Assembly (NCBI RefSeq): GCF_000799715.1
Contig: NZ_JUHG01000011.1
Location: 434,001 to 498,000, forward strand
Length of the DNA stretch: 64,000 nucleotides
Source of the DNA: Martinezella rhizogenes
Lineage (GTDB): Bacteria; Pseudomonadota; Alphaproteobacteria; Rhizobiales; Rhizobiaceae
Direction of reading: 5' to 3'
The notes below the pieces were generated by a model. That model worked only from the letters and a program-made list of their open reading frames with translations, did no database searches and was not told where the DNA came from. Position 1 is the stretch's first letter, and every line of letters begins with the position of its first letter. Position numbers and translations under genes: made by a program. Positions 36,706 through 46,067 of this stretch are shown in pieces.

Positions 36706-38316
36706 TCAAAGCTCGTCGTAATTGAACCAATCGAAATCGGCGGTCTTTGCCCGCCCCGACGTATCGAAGGCGAACATGCCGACGAAGGCGCCGGTGAAGG
36801 AGCCATGTTCGCCACGACCGCCCTCATCGGAGATCACGCCGGCGTCGAGCACAGGGCCGATCGCCTGCCACGCCCCCATGCCTTCGGCTTGCCAGAAAAA
36901 CTGCAGGTCGTTGTCGTAGACTTCCATGGCAAGCTGGATGCGCCCATCGGGAACGGCAACACCGCCATCGATCGGAAAGATCAGCCGGCCGTTCGGATAA
37001 TCGCCGCCGCAGGTCATGATGGTGACACAGCGGCCGAGTTTCTCATGCAGGGTCACGGCGATCGCATGCAGCTTGAAGCGATTATAGTAATGCGTCAGCC
37101 CCGCGACCTGCTGATAGGTATCCGGCTGGAACTCTACGACGGTCTCGGCGCGGAAGCTGTGGTGCTCCTGCCGGCGGGCGACCAGCGCCTGTTCGAACCA
37201 GGAGCCGATGCTTTCGCGCGCGAAGAGCCGCAGATGACCTGATCGATCCGTCAGGCTGAAGATGCGCTCCGGCTGCGGCGTGCGCAGCCATTGGAAATCC
37301 GCCGGCAGGTTGCCGCCGTCGAAATTATAGCCACTGCGGCGCGGCTTCTCGATACGCTCAGCGCCGTTCAGGCCGGGCACCTCGACATCCGGGACCGTAG
37401 TGCCATTTTCCAGATAGAGCCAGCCGTCTTCCTTCCAGACGCATTTCTGCAGGCTGGTCTCGCGGCCAAGCGTGCAGCGACGATGCGGCGGCAGTGGACG
37501 GCCGGAAAGATGCGTATGGTAGAACTGCCCATCCGGCGTCTCGACATACTGGCCATGCCCAGCCCGCTGCAAGGCCGCGTCCGGGCGATCCTTCGAGGTG
37601 ATCAAATGCCTGTTCGGATGCAGCTCGTACGGACCGTCGATATTGCGCGAGCGTGCCATGGTAACAGCGTGGTCATAGCCCGTGCCCCCCTCGGCGGTGG
37701 TCAGATAATACCAGCCGTTGCGCTTGAAGAGATGCGGGCCTTCGACCAGGCCTAGTTCGGTGCCGGCGAAAATGTTCTTGATCGGACCCTTCAGCGATTT
37801 CGTCGCAGCATCCCATTCCTGCAACAGGATACCATCGAAAGCCGGCGTCTTCGGCGAGCCGCCATAGCTTTCCGTGCGCTGGTTCCATTGCATGTTGACG
37901 AGCCATTTGCGGCCGTCCTCGTCATGGAAGAGTGATGGGTCAAAGCCCGAGGAGTTGACATAGGATGGCTCGGACCATTCGCCTTCGATCGTCGGAGAGG
38001 TCGCGATATAGTTATGGGCATCCTTGAAATTGCCGTCGTAGCGCTTGACGTCGGTGTAGACCAGCCAGAACAGGCCATCGGCATAGGAAAGGCATGGCGC
38101 CCAGATGCCGCAGCTATCGGGGTCGCCGCGCATATCAAGCTGCGAGGCCCGCTCCAGCGGTCGGCGCACCAGCGTCCAGTTCACCAGATCGCGCGAATGA
38201 TGGATCTGCACGCCCGGATACCATTCGAAGGTCGACGTGGCGATGTAGTAATCCTCGCCGACGCGGCAGATGGATGGATCGGGGTTGAAGCCCGGCAGGA
38301 TCGGGTTGCGGATCAT
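36706..38316 (-). CDS. Glycoside hydrolase family 43 beta-xylosidase/arabinofuranosidase
   Basis: A 536-residue GH43 enzyme, cytoplasmic since no signal peptide is present. The five-bladed propeller starts with MIRNPILPGFNPDPSICRVG, where the Asp in FNPDPS is the general base. ELGLVEGPHLFKRNGWYYL carries the general acid Glu. The C-terminal 200 residues (GYNFDGGNLPADFQWLRTPQ onward) form the beta-sandwich found in GH43 xylosidases. The start at 38316 has GGAGGAG upstream. It is the last gene of the carbohydrate locus. It would cleave xylo- or arabino-oligosaccharides after import; the exact linkage cannot be told from sequence. Confidence 0.9.
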   Translation of the reverse strand: MIRNPILPGFNPDPSICRVGEDYYIATSTFEWYPGVQIHHSRDLVNWTLVRRPLERASQLDMRGDPDSCGIWAPCLSYADGLFWLVYTDVKRYDGNFKDAHNYIATSPTIEGEWSEPSYVNSSGFDPSLFHDEDGRKWLVNMQWNQRTESYGGSPKTPAFDGILLQEWDAATKSLKGPIKNIFAGTELGLVEGPHLFKRNGWYYLTTAEGGTGYDHAVTMARSRNIDGPYELHPNRHLITSKDRPDAALQRAGHGQYVETPDGQFYHTHLSGRPLPPHRRCTLGRETSLQKCVWKEDGWLYLENGTTVPDVEVPGLNGAERIEKPRRSGYNFDGGNLPADFQWLRTPQPERIFSLTDRSGHLRLFARESIGSWFEQALVARRQEHHSFRAETVVEFQPDTYQQVAGLTHYYNRFKLHAIAVTLHEKLGRCVTIMTCGGDYPNGRLIFPIDGGVAVPDGRIQLAMEVYDNDLQFFWQAEGMGAWQAIGPVLDAGVISDEGGRGEHGSFTGAFVGMFAFDTSGRAKTADFDWFNYDEL

Positions 38317-38384
38317 GGGACATCTCCTCCAGAGAACACACCAATATGCGCCGTTCGGACGGCAATATGACATCAAGACAAAGA

Positions 38385-38414
38385 AAAACGCCCGGAACCA
38401 GGTCCGGGCGTTTT
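38385..38414 (-). terminator. Rho-independent terminator between aldo/keto reductase and GH43 genes
   Basis: Stem AAAACGCCCGGA (38385-38396) and TCCGGGCGTTTT (38403-38414) with a 6-base loop. On the minus strand it ends in TTTTTCTTTG. It lies just past the aldo/keto reductase stop, so GH43 probably has its own promoter or depends on read-through. Confidence 0.85.
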
Positions 38415-38421
38415 CGATTGA

Positions 38422-39453
38422 TCAGTCGCGCTCGGCCGACTTGGCCCAGAGATTAATGTCGGCCTCGCGGGCGTAGACATCGATCTCCTTCAACTCTTCC
38501 GCGGTGAATTCGAGATTGTCGAGCGCCTTGACGCAATCGACGATCTGCGACGACCGGCTGGCGCCGATCAGCGCCGAGGTGATGCGGCCGCCGCGCAGAA
38601 CCCAGGCGATTGCCATCTGCGCCAGCGTCTGGCCCCGCTTTTCGGCGATCTGGTTGAGCTTCTGGATATTCTCGAGGATCGACGGACGAATGAAGTCGCG
38701 CTTCAGGAAATGGTTCTGGGCGGCGCGGCTGTCGCTGGGGATGCCACCAAGATATTTTGTCGTCAGCATGCCCTGGGCAAGCGGCGAGAAGACGATGGAG
38801 CCGATGCCCAGATCTTCCAGCGTATCGACCAGACCATCATCCTCGACCCAGCGGTTGAGCATGGAGTAGCTCGGCTGGTGGATCAGGCAAGGCGTGCCGA
38901 GCTCCTTCAGAATTGCGGCAGCCTCGCGCGTGCGCTGCGAATTATAGGAGGAGATGCCGACATAGAGCGCCCTGCCCGAACGGACGATATGGTCGAGCGC
39001 CGCGCAGGTTTCTTCGAGTGGTGTATCCGGGTCGAAACGGTGGGAATAGAAGATATCGACATAGTCGAGACCCATGCGTTTCAGGCTCTGGTCGCAGGAC
39101 GCGATCAGATACTTGCGGCTGCCCCATTCGCCATAGGGACCCGGCCACATGTCGTATCCGGCCTTCGACGAGATGATCAGCTCATCGCGCAGACCGGCGA
39201 AGTCAGTGCGCAGGATCTCGCCGAAAGCGGTTTCGGCGCTGCCGGGAGGCGGGCCGTAATTGTTGGCGAGGTCGAAATGGGTGATGCCGAGATCGAAGGC
39301 GGTGCGGCACATGTCGACCTTGCGGTCATGCGGCGTGTCGCCACCGAAATTGTGCCAAAGCCCCAGCGAAACCGCCGGCAGCTTCAGGCCGGAACGGCCC
39401 GTTCTGTTGTATTTCATTTTTGCATAACGGTCAGATGCCGGTTGCCAAGCCAT
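38422..39453 (-). CDS. Aldo/keto reductase, YghZ/GAP-reductase type
   Basis: A 343-residue NADPH-dependent aldo/keto reductase close to E. coli YghZ (L-glyceraldehyde 3-phosphate reductase). Diagnostic parts are the N-terminal PASDRYAKMKYNRTGRSGLK, HFDLANNYGPPPGSAETAFG with the catalytic Asp and Tyr, ELIISSKAGYDMWPGPYGEW with the Lys, and YVDIFYSHRFDPDTPLEET with the His. The C-terminal cofactor region is TSALIGASRSSQIVDCVKAL. The start is supported by AAGGAAT. It lies within the sugar locus, between two terminator-like elements. It probably reduces an aldehyde or keto-sugar formed in the pathway. Confidence 0.9.
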   Translation of the reverse strand: MAWQPASDRYAKMKYNRTGRSGLKLPAVSLGLWHNFGGDTPHDRKVDMCRTAFDLGITHFDLANNYGPPPGSAETAFGEILRTDFAGLRDELIISSKAGYDMWPGPYGEWGSRKYLIASCDQSLKRMGLDYVDIFYSHRFDPDTPLEETCAALDHIVRSGRALYVGISSYNSQRTREAAAILKELGTPCLIHQPSYSMLNRWVEDDGLVDTLEDLGIGSIVFSPLAQGMLTTKYLGGIPSDSRAAQNHFLKRDFIRPSILENIQKLNQIAEKRGQTLAQMAIAWVLRGGRITSALIGASRSSQIVDCVKALDNLEFTAEELKEIDVYAREADINLWAKSAERD

Positions 39454-39473
39454 GATACCAATTCCTTTGAGAT

Positions 39474-39503
39474 AAAAAACGCGCGAGCTAACCCACCCGC
39501 GCG
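39474..39503 (-). terminator. Possible terminator after the Gfo/Idh gene
   Basis: CGCGCG (39498-39503) and CGCGCG (39480-39485) can pair around a 12-base loop. On the minus strand they are followed by TTTTTTATC. The stem is short but fully GC. It lies between the Gfo/Idh stop and the aldo/keto reductase start. Confidence 0.5.
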
Positions 39504-39523
39504 CAAACTAGCTTTTCCTGCGT

Positions 39524-40657
39524 CTACTTCAAGAGCGCCTGCGCCTCTTCGATGCCAAGTGCCGCCGGCTGCGTGCAGGTCGTGGCCAAGTCGATGAAGC
39601 GGTTTTCCGCACCCGATTTCAGGATCGAGGTCATAACGTCGACGCCATGCAGCGTGCGGTCGAGCGAGCAACGCGCATCGCGCCCGTCGATCAGCGATGC
39701 CGCCATGTCTGCAAGACCGGCCGTGCGATAGTTGGCGCGCGCGCCGCTCGGGCTTTCCTGGTTGGCGATGCCGAAGGGATGTGCCCAGTCGGCGAGCGGC
39801 TTGATGTCCTTGTCGCGGCCGCTGGCCTCGACCACACCGCCAAAGAAATTCGGGTCGGGCACGTAGAGCGAGCCCTCGGTGCCGTAGAGCTCCATATTGG
39901 CGTGACGATGCGACCAGACGTCCCAGCTCGCCGTTACCGTCACCGTGGCGCCGCTGACGAATTCCAGCAGCGCCTGGATCGTCGTCGGCGTCTTCACCGG
40001 GATAGTCTCGCCATTGCGCGGCTGGCTGGTGATGGTGCGGGTTTCCGACGCCATCGAGGTCATCGCGCCGACGCGCTTCACCGGACCGATGAGGTTGATC
40101 AGGTTGGCGATATAGTAAGGGCCGAGATCGAGGATCGGACCGCCGCCCGGTAGGAAGAAGAAGTCCGGGTTCGGATGCCACATTTCCATGCCCGGGCTCA
40201 TGACGTGGCAAGTGCCCGACGTCACGCGGCCGATGCCGCCGTCGTCGATGAACTTGCGGGCGAGCTGGTGCGCGCCGCCGAGGAAGGTATCGGGAGCGCA
40301 GCCGACGGCAAGCCCCTTCTCCTTGGCGATGCGACGCAGCTCCTCGCCCTGCTCCAGGGTCAGCACCAGAGGCTTTTCCGAATAGACGTGCTTTCCGGCC
40401 TCCAGAATGCGCTTGGAGATCGGAAAATGTGCGTCCGGGATCGTCAGGTTGACGATGACGTCGAGCTCGTCATTGGCGAGCAGGTCGTCCACCGTCTGCG
40501 CCTTGACCTGATATTCCTCGGCGCGCAGGCGCGCCGCATCCATGTTGATATCAGCGCAGGCGAGCACCTTCAGGCCCTTGAAGAGCGGAGAGAGCTTGAA
40601 GTAGGTCGTTGAGATATTGCCGCATCCGAGGATGCCGACGCCAAGTTCCTTAGCCAT
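39524..40657 (-). CDS. Gfo/Idh/MocA family oxidoreductase
   Basis: A 377-residue NAD(P)-dependent dehydrogenase. The Rossmann motif is GVGILGCGNISTTYFKLSPL at the N-terminus. The family's catalytic Lys is in YSEKPLVLTLEQGEEL, and the C-terminal alpha/beta domain contains GPILDLGPYYIANLINLIGP with the usual Asp and Tyr of the substrate site. It starts 11 bases after the isomerase gene. Family members oxidise sugars, inositols or aminosugars. Here it probably acts on a monosaccharide released by the neighbouring glycosidases. Confidence 0.9.
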   Translation of the reverse strand: MAKELGVGILGCGNISTTYFKLSPLFKGLKVLACADINMDAARLRAEEYQVKAQTVDDLLANDELDVIVNLTIPDAHFPISKRILEAGKHVYSEKPLVLTLEQGEELRRIAKEKGLAVGCAPDTFLGGAHQLARKFIDDGGIGRVTSGTCHVMSPGMEMWHPNPDFFFLPGGGPILDLGPYYIANLINLIGPVKRVGAMTSMASETRTITSQPRNGETIPVKTPTTIQALLEFVSGATVTVTASWDVWSHRHANMELYGTEGSLYVPDPNFFGGVVEASGRDKDIKPLADWAHPFGIANQESPSGARANYRTAGLADMAASLIDGRDARCSLDRTLHGVDVMTSILKSGAENRFIDLATTCTQPAALGIEEAQALLK

Positions 40658-40668
40658 GGGATAGTGCC

Positions 40669-41430
40669 TCAGTAGGTCTTGAAGGATGCGATGGAGCGCG
40701 TGATCAGACGATCGATATCGTTCGGATTGTCATGCTCGATAACGTAGTGCTTGGCCTTGGTGCCGGCGAGCACCTTCAGCAGCTTCTGCCACGGAACGGT
40801 GCCATGGCCGAGATCGGCCCAGCCGTCTTCGTCCTTGTTCTCGCCGGCGGCCGCAATGTCCTTGACGTGAACCGACGTGATGCGCGGGCCGAGCTTTTCG
40901 ATCCAGGCGAAGGGATCGCCGCCGCCACGGATGACCCAGGCGATGTCGGCTTCCCACGAGATACCAGGAGCGCCTTCGAAGATCTGCTCGATCGGCAGCG
41001 AGCCGTCGGCCTGCTTGACGAATTCGAAGTCGTGATTATGCCAGCCGAATTCGAAGCCCGCGTCCTTGTAGGGCTTGCTCATCTCCTGCAGGCGCTTGCC
41101 AAAAGCAAGCCAGCCGGCGGCGTCCGTCGGGCGCTGATCGGCGGCCAGATGCGGTGCGTAGATCGAATCCATGCCGAGGGTCTTGGCGATCGTCAGTGAC
41201 TTCTGCACCTGACCATCGAGGAAATCCGGGCTGAAATGGCCGCTCGCCATCACCAGGCCGTTCTGGTCAAGTTCGGCGCGAAGATTCTTGAGGCCAGCCT
41301 CGTCGAGATCGGCATAGATGCCGCCGAAGCCCTCGACTTCCGCATAGCCGGCCTTGCCGAGCTTTACGAACACATCGGAATAGGGCTGAAAGTTGCGGGC
41401 GCTATAAATCTGAAATCCAAGTTTCGTCAT
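40669..41430 (-). CDS. Sugar phosphate isomerase/epimerase (TIM barrel)
   Basis: A 253-residue xylose-isomerase-like TIM-barrel protein (AP-endonuclease family 2 fold). Visible signatures are KLGFQIYSARNFQPYSDVF at the start, ELGWHNHDFEF-like FGWHNHDFEFVKQADGSLPI with metal-binding His/Asp, GISWEADIAWVIRGGGDPFA, and RITSVHVKDIAAAGENKDED. A conserved Glu close to the end, in HYVIEHDNPND, completes the metal site. The start at 41430 is preferred because GGAGAG is spaced correctly for it. Between GH2 and Gfo/Idh; likely isomerises or epimerises a sugar from the same pathway. Confidence 0.87.
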   Translation of the reverse strand: MTKLGFQIYSARNFQPYSDVFVKLGKAGYAEVEGFGGIYADLDEAGLKNLRAELDQNGLVMASGHFSPDFLDGQVQKSLTIAKTLGMDSIYAPHLAADQRPTDAAGWLAFGKRLQEMSKPYKDAGFEFGWHNHDFEFVKQADGSLPIEQIFEGAPGISWEADIAWVIRGGGDPFAWIEKLGPRITSVHVKDIAAAGENKDEDGWADLGHGTVPWQKLLKVLAGTKAKHYVIEHDNPNDIDRLITRSIASFKTY

Positions 41431-41511
41431 CGTCATGCTCTCCATTGGCCTCGCGGCCTTCTGTCATGGGCCAACGGCCCTGAAATACCGCCGGATGGCG
41501 GCCGGATATCC

Positions 41512-43974
41512 TCAGTCCACCGATTGGCTGGACTGCAGGTCGTAAATGCGGAAGTCCGGAACAGCGCCGGCAAGCGGCGTTGTCGGCGTAAAGACGATAC
41601 GGCGGCTTTCGCCGGCGGCGAGGTCGAAGGCGTTGTCGGAATAACGCCCATCGGTCTCACTCTCGATCATCACGAACAGCGCCAGTCCCCGAGCGGTGAC
41701 GGTCAGCTCCACCGTGCCGTTTTCCTCGATCTCTTTCCTCTGGACCGTCAGGCCCGCTGGTTGAAGCTCCAGCGCCTTGTAGGTGCCGTGAACATAGTGC
41801 CCCTCGCCGCCCATGCCATTCGAAGCTGTGAAGCGCCACGCCAGCAGGCAATCGGCCGGCACCTGCGAGGCATCGATGGACAATGCGGTGACGGCCGCAT
41901 CCGGCGTGCAGACCGCATGCGCCGTCGTCAGCGGCACACGCTCGCCGTCGAGCTTGAGCAGCGATACAGCGACATCGACGGTGACATCGACAGTGGTGTC
42001 ATTGACCAGTGACAAGCGGATGGTCTTGTTGTCCTCGGACGGGATCGCCGCAACCGAGACTGGCTGGAAGAAGCGGCGCACCAGATAGTGCATTACCTTC
42101 CAACGCCCACCGTAGTCGAGGCTCGACCATGAGGCCACCGGCCAGGTGTCGTTGAGCTGCCAATAGATCGTGCCCATGCAATGCGGCTTGAGCGAGCGCC
42201 AATATTCCACTGCCGTCTTGATGGCGAGGCCCTGCTGCACCTGGCTCAGATAGACGAAGTTCGGGAAATCCTTGGGAAAGCGGAAATAGCGGAACATCGT
42301 GCCGGCAATGCGCTCGTTGCCGCCGGCATTCTTCTGGTGCAGCTCCATGACTGGAGACGCGATGTTCATGTCCTTGACGTCGGCATAGGTCTTGATGACC
42401 GGCAGCGATGTGTAGGACTGGAAGCCGAATTCCGAGCAGAAGCGCGGGCGCACAGAGCGATAATTGTCGAAGGATTTGTTCTCGTGCCAGACCGACCAGT
42501 AATGCATGTCGCCGGAGCCGTCGGCATGCCAGGCATCGCCGAAGTTGAGATAGCCGGAAGCAGGGCTTGAGGGCCACCAGATTGCATCGGGTGCGGCCTT
42601 CTTCATCGCCTGCTCGATCGTCCGGTTCAGACGGTCGTAGGAGACGAGATAACGGTCGCGGTCGTTGCGTGATTCCTCGAACCAGGTGAGCGCTCCCACC
42701 AGCTCATTGTCGCCGCACCAGAGCGCGATCGACGGATGCGTCGCCAGGCGCCGGACCTGATAACCCACTTCGTCTGCGACATTTTCGAGGAAGTCTCCGG
42801 TCGAGGGATAGAGATTGCAGGCAAACATGAAGTCCTGCCAGACCATCAGCCCGAGCCCGTCGCAGATATCGTAGAACCAGTCATGCTCATAGAAACCGCC
42901 GCCCCAGACGCGGATGATGTTCATGTTGGCGGCCGCCGCCGACTGCAACAGGTCCTCGGTCAAGGCGGGGCTGGAGCGTGAAAACAGCGCATCCGCGGGG
43001 ATCCAGTTGGCGCCGCGCGCAAAGATCTCGTGGCCATTGACCTTGAGGGCAAAGCGGCTGCCCACCTCGTCCTCGTCGGTGATCAGTTCGACGGTACGCA
43101 GACCGATCTGCCTCATCACGGTTTCGGAATTGGTCTCAACAGACAGCGCGTAGAGCGCCTGCTCGCCGCTGCCCGCCGGCCACCAGAGTTTCGGCTTGTC
43201 GATATGGAAGACATGGGTGATCGAGGTCTCGCCGACATTGACGCCGATATCGAGCCGCAACCGCTCGTCATCGAGAGCAAAATAGACCTGCGCGACACCG
43301 GTGCCCTTCGCAAACAGCGCCGCGGTCACTTTGAGATCGACCGAGCCGTCCGCATTGTGGAACTGCTGCGTGACAACGTTCTCGATGCGGGCAATCTCGA
43401 GCTTCTTCAGCGCGATGGTGCCGTAGAGCCCAAGAGGAGCGACGGCAATGTTCCAATCCCAGCCGAAATGGCATTGCGGCTTGCGCAGCATGTTACCGTT
43501 CGGGATCGGTGAGTTGGCCGTGCTGTAAGGGATATAGAATGGCTGCTTCGCCTGCAGCTCGGCACCCGCCTTGACGCTGGAATGCAGCACGATGCGGATG
43601 GTGTTCTCGCCGGCCTTCAGCGCTTTCGAAACGTCGGGGCGATAGCGCTGGAAGCTGTTGTTGCCCTCAAGTACGAGTACGTCGTTGACATAGACGCTCG
43701 CCACCGTATCGAGATAGTCGATATCCAGATACCAACTGCCGCTGGCATCATCGACATTGAAGTTGCGTGCGATTTGCCAGTCCTGATTGGCGACCCACTG
43801 CACCACCTCTTCATTCCGTCCGAAATAGGGATCGGGAATGAGGTCGGCGGCGTGAAGCGCGGTATGGACGTCGCCGGGAACCGGCATGGAAAGGGAGTGA
43901 TCGCTGTCGGGAGACGTGAGCCGCCACGAACCAGCCAGATCGAGATTGAAACCATCATTGAATACAGACGACAT
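41512..43974 (-). CDS. Glycoside hydrolase family 2 beta-mannosidase
   Basis: An 820-residue cytoplasmic exo-glycosidase of the GH2 mannosidase branch. The N-terminal jelly-roll includes SWRLTSPDSDHSLSMPVPGD and GSWYLDIDYLDTVASVYVND. The Ig-like domain is followed by the TIM barrel with IIRVWGGGFYEHDWFYDICD. The acid/base is E424 in SIALWCGDNELVGAL, and the nucleophile is E515 in RFCSEFGFQSY. MGTIYWQLNDTWPVASWSSL is typical of beta-mannosidases. It removes terminal mannose from beta-mannosides, probably oligosaccharides imported by the adjacent ABC system. Confidence 0.93.
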   Translation of the reverse strand: MSSVFNDGFNLDLAGSWRLTSPDSDHSLSMPVPGDVHTALHAADLIPDPYFGRNEEVVQWVANQDWQIARNFNVDDASGSWYLDIDYLDTVASVYVNDVLVLEGNNSFQRYRPDVSKALKAGENTIRIVLHSSVKAGAELQAKQPFYIPYSTANSPIPNGNMLRKPQCHFGWDWNIAVAPLGLYGTIALKKLEIARIENVVTQQFHNADGSVDLKVTAALFAKGTGVAQVYFALDDERLRLDIGVNVGETSITHVFHIDKPKLWWPAGSGEQALYALSVETNSETVMRQIGLRTVELITDEDEVGSRFALKVNGHEIFARGANWIPADALFSRSSPALTEDLLQSAAAANMNIIRVWGGGFYEHDWFYDICDGLGLMVWQDFMFACNLYPSTGDFLENVADEVGYQVRRLATHPSIALWCGDNELVGALTWFEESRNDRDRYLVSYDRLNRTIEQAMKKAAPDAIWWPSSPASGYLNFGDAWHADGSGDMHYWSVWHENKSFDNYRSVRPRFCSEFGFQSYTSLPVIKTYADVKDMNIASPVMELHQKNAGGNERIAGTMFRYFRFPKDFPNFVYLSQVQQGLAIKTAVEYWRSLKPHCMGTIYWQLNDTWPVASWSSLDYGGRWKVMHYLVRRFFQPVSVAAIPSEDNKTIRLSLVNDTTVDVTVDVAVSLLKLDGERVPLTTAHAVCTPDAAVTALSIDASQVPADCLLAWRFTASNGMGGEGHYVHGTYKALELQPAGLTVQRKEIEENGTVELTVTARGLALFVMIESETDGRYSDNAFDLAAGESRRIVFTPTTPLAGAVPDFRIYDLQSSQSVD

Positions 43975-43998
43975 CGGACTTCCTCGGACCGCTATGAG

Positions 43999-44021
43999 CG
44001 GAGGCGGCCAAGCCGCCTCCG
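43999..44021. repeat. Perfect hairpin between ABC ATPase and GH2 genes
   Basis: CGGAGGCGGC (43999-44008) and GCCGCCTCCG (44012-44021) form a perfect 10-base stem with a 3-base loop. On the minus strand, the direction of transcription, no T-run follows, so it is more likely an RNA-stabilising or processing element than a terminator. Confidence 0.7.
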
Positions 44022-44030
44022 TTTTGAGGA

Positions 44031-45122
44031 CTAGATTCTGAGTTCTGTTTGTGCGTCGAAAAGCGAGGCGACGGTCATGTCGAAGCCGAGCTTGACGCGC
44101 GATCCCGGGCTGAAGCGCCGTGCGCCATTGATGCGCACCGACATGGTGTGTCCAGCATGATTGAGCCAGAGCAGGTTGTCGGCGCCCATCGGCTCTTCGA
44201 TGTCGACGGTCGCATCATGCGTTTCCGCGCCGGGACCCAGATCCTCGTTGACCTTGATATGCTCTGGACGAACCCCAAGGACGACCTTGCGGCCCGCTTC
44301 CAGCGGCTCGGCGGCCCTGTAGCCGTCAAGCGAGAAGATCACATCGTTGGTGGCAAAGGCGACCTTACCCTCCCGATTGACCAGTTCACCTTTCAGGAAA
44401 TTCATCGACGGCGAGCCGATGAAGCCGGCAACGAAGAGATTGCGCGGCTCATTGTAGATCGTTGTGGGATCGTCGAGCTGCATGATGATGCCGTTCTTCA
44501 TGATGGCAATGCGGTCGGCGAGCGTCAGGGCTTCGATCTGGTCGTGGGTGACGTAGATCATCGTGTTCTTCAGCGACTGATGCAGCCGCTTGATCTCGAC
44601 GCGCAGCTCCGAGCGCAGCTTGGCATCAAGGTTGGACAGCGGCTCGTCGAAGAGGAACACGTCGACATCGCGCACCAGGGCGCGGCCGATCGCCACGCGC
44701 TGGCGTTGACCGCCGGAAAGCTCGGCTGGCTTGCGCTTCAGCAATGGCTGGATCTGCAGGATTTCGGCGGCGCGAGCGATGCGCTTGTCGATATCCGCCT
44801 GAGGTACCTTGGCAACCTGCAATCCGAAGGACAGGTTCTTTTCGACCGTCATTTGCGGGTAGAGCGCATAAGACTGGAACACCATGCCGATTCCACGGTC
44901 CTTCGGCTCTTCCCAGGTGACATTCTTGCCCTTGATGAAGATCTGCCCTTCGGTGATGTCGAGCAGGCCGGCAATGCAGTTGAGAAGCGTGGACTTGCCG
45001 CAGCCAGACGAGCCGAGCAAGACAAGGAATTCACCGTCGTCGATCTCAAGATTGAGGTTCTTCAGAACGGTGACCGCGCCGAAATCGAGCGACAGGTCTT
45101 TGATGGAAACGCTGCTGTTCAT
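44031..45122 (-). CDS. Sugar ABC transporter ATP-binding protein (UgpC/MsmK type)
   Basis: A 363-residue ATPase that energises the adjacent permeases. Walker A is LLGSSGCGKSTLLNCIAG, the signature is AELSGGQRQRVAIGRALVRD, and Walker B is DVFLFDEPLSNLDAKLRSEL. The His switch is in IYVTHDQIEALTLADRIAIM. The C-terminal 130 residues form the OB-fold regulatory domain of the MalK/UgpC branch (VVLGVRPEHIKVNEDLGPGA). It starts 3 bases after the second permease and belongs to the same operon. Confidence 0.95.
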   Translation of the reverse strand: MNSSVSIKDLSLDFGAVTVLKNLNLEIDDGEFLVLLGSSGCGKSTLLNCIAGLLDITEGQIFIKGKNVTWEEPKDRGIGMVFQSYALYPQMTVEKNLSFGLQVAKVPQADIDKRIARAAEILQIQPLLKRKPAELSGGQRQRVAIGRALVRDVDVFLFDEPLSNLDAKLRSELRVEIKRLHQSLKNTMIYVTHDQIEALTLADRIAIMKNGIIMQLDDPTTIYNEPRNLFVAGFIGSPSMNFLKGELVNREGKVAFATNDVIFSLDGYRAAEPLEAGRKVVLGVRPEHIKVNEDLGPGAETHDATVDIEEPMGADNLLWLNHAGHTMSVRINGARRFSPGSRVKLGFDMTVASLFDAQTELRI

Positions 45123-45125
45123 GAA

Positions 45126-46067
45126 TCAACCCTTCACTGCGCCGGCGGCGATGCCGCGGACGAAAAGCCGTCCGGAGACGAAATAGACGACCAGCGGAAC
45201 AAGACCCGTCAGGATCGTTGCCGCCATGTTGACGTTATATTCCTTCACGCCCTGGACAGAATTGACGATATTGTTGAGCTGCACGGTCATCGGATAATAT
45301 TCCGGCCGGGTGAAGACGACGCCGAACAGGAAGTCGTTCCAGATGCCCGTGATCTGCAGGATCATGGCGACGACGAAGATCGGCAGCGACATGGGCAGCA
45401 TGATGCGCAGGAAAATCTGCCAGAAACCGGCGCCATCGATGCGGGCAGCCTTGAAAAGCTCCACCGGCAGCGATGCGAAATAATTGCGGAATAGAAGCGT
45501 CAGAATCGGCATGCCGAAGATGCTGTGCACCAGGATCAGCCCGCTGAGCGTGCCGTAGATACCGATCTCGCGCAGCACGATGACGATCGGATAGATCATC
45601 ACCTGATAGGGAATGAACGCGCCGACGACGAGGATCGAGAAGAACAGATCCGCGCCCTTGAAGCGCCAGTTGGCCAGCGCGTAGCCGTTGACCGAGGCAA
45701 TCGCGATCGAGAGGATCGTCGACGGCACGGTGATGCGAACCGAATTCCAGAAGCCACGGGAAAGACCGTCGCAATTCAGACCAGTACAGGCCGTCGCCCA
45801 GGCTTTCACCCAGGGTTCGAATGTGATTTCCAGCGGCGGCGAGAAGATGTTGCCCATACGGATTTCGGGCATCCCCTTCAGCGAGGTGACGATCATCACG
45901 TAAAGCGGCAGCAGGTAGTAGATGGCGGCAACAAAGAGCGTGCCGTAGAGCATGATGTTGCGGCCGGAAAGCACCGGACGCGGCTTGCGGCCATTCGGCC
46001 CCGAGAACATCTTGCCGGTCGAAGTCGCGACTTCATTCGCATTCTTGAGAGTCACTGAATCAGACAC
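45126..46067 (-). CDS. Sugar ABC transporter permease (MalG type)
   Basis: A 313-residue inner-membrane permease with about six transmembrane helices; the first is at about residues 38-60 (MLYGTLFVAAIYYLLPLYVM). The EAA motif that docks the ATPase is VELFKAARIDGAGFWQIFLR. It ends LFVRGIAAGAVKG, the usual MalG-type terminus. The 5' end overlaps the upstream permease by 8 bases, showing tight coupling. Confidence 0.94.
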   Translation of the reverse strand: MSDSVTLKNANEVATSTGKMFSGPNGRKPRPVLSGRNIMLYGTLFVAAIYYLLPLYVMIVTSLKGMPEIRMGNIFSPPLEITFEPWVKAWATACTGLNCDGLSRGFWNSVRITVPSTILSIAIASVNGYALANWRFKGADLFFSILVVGAFIPYQVMIYPIVIVLREIGIYGTLSGLILVHSIFGMPILTLLFRNYFASLPVELFKAARIDGAGFWQIFLRIMLPMSLPIFVVAMILQITGIWNDFLFGVVFTRPEYYPMTVQLNNIVNSVQGVKEYNVNMAATILTGLVPLVVYFVSGRLFVRGIAAGAVKG

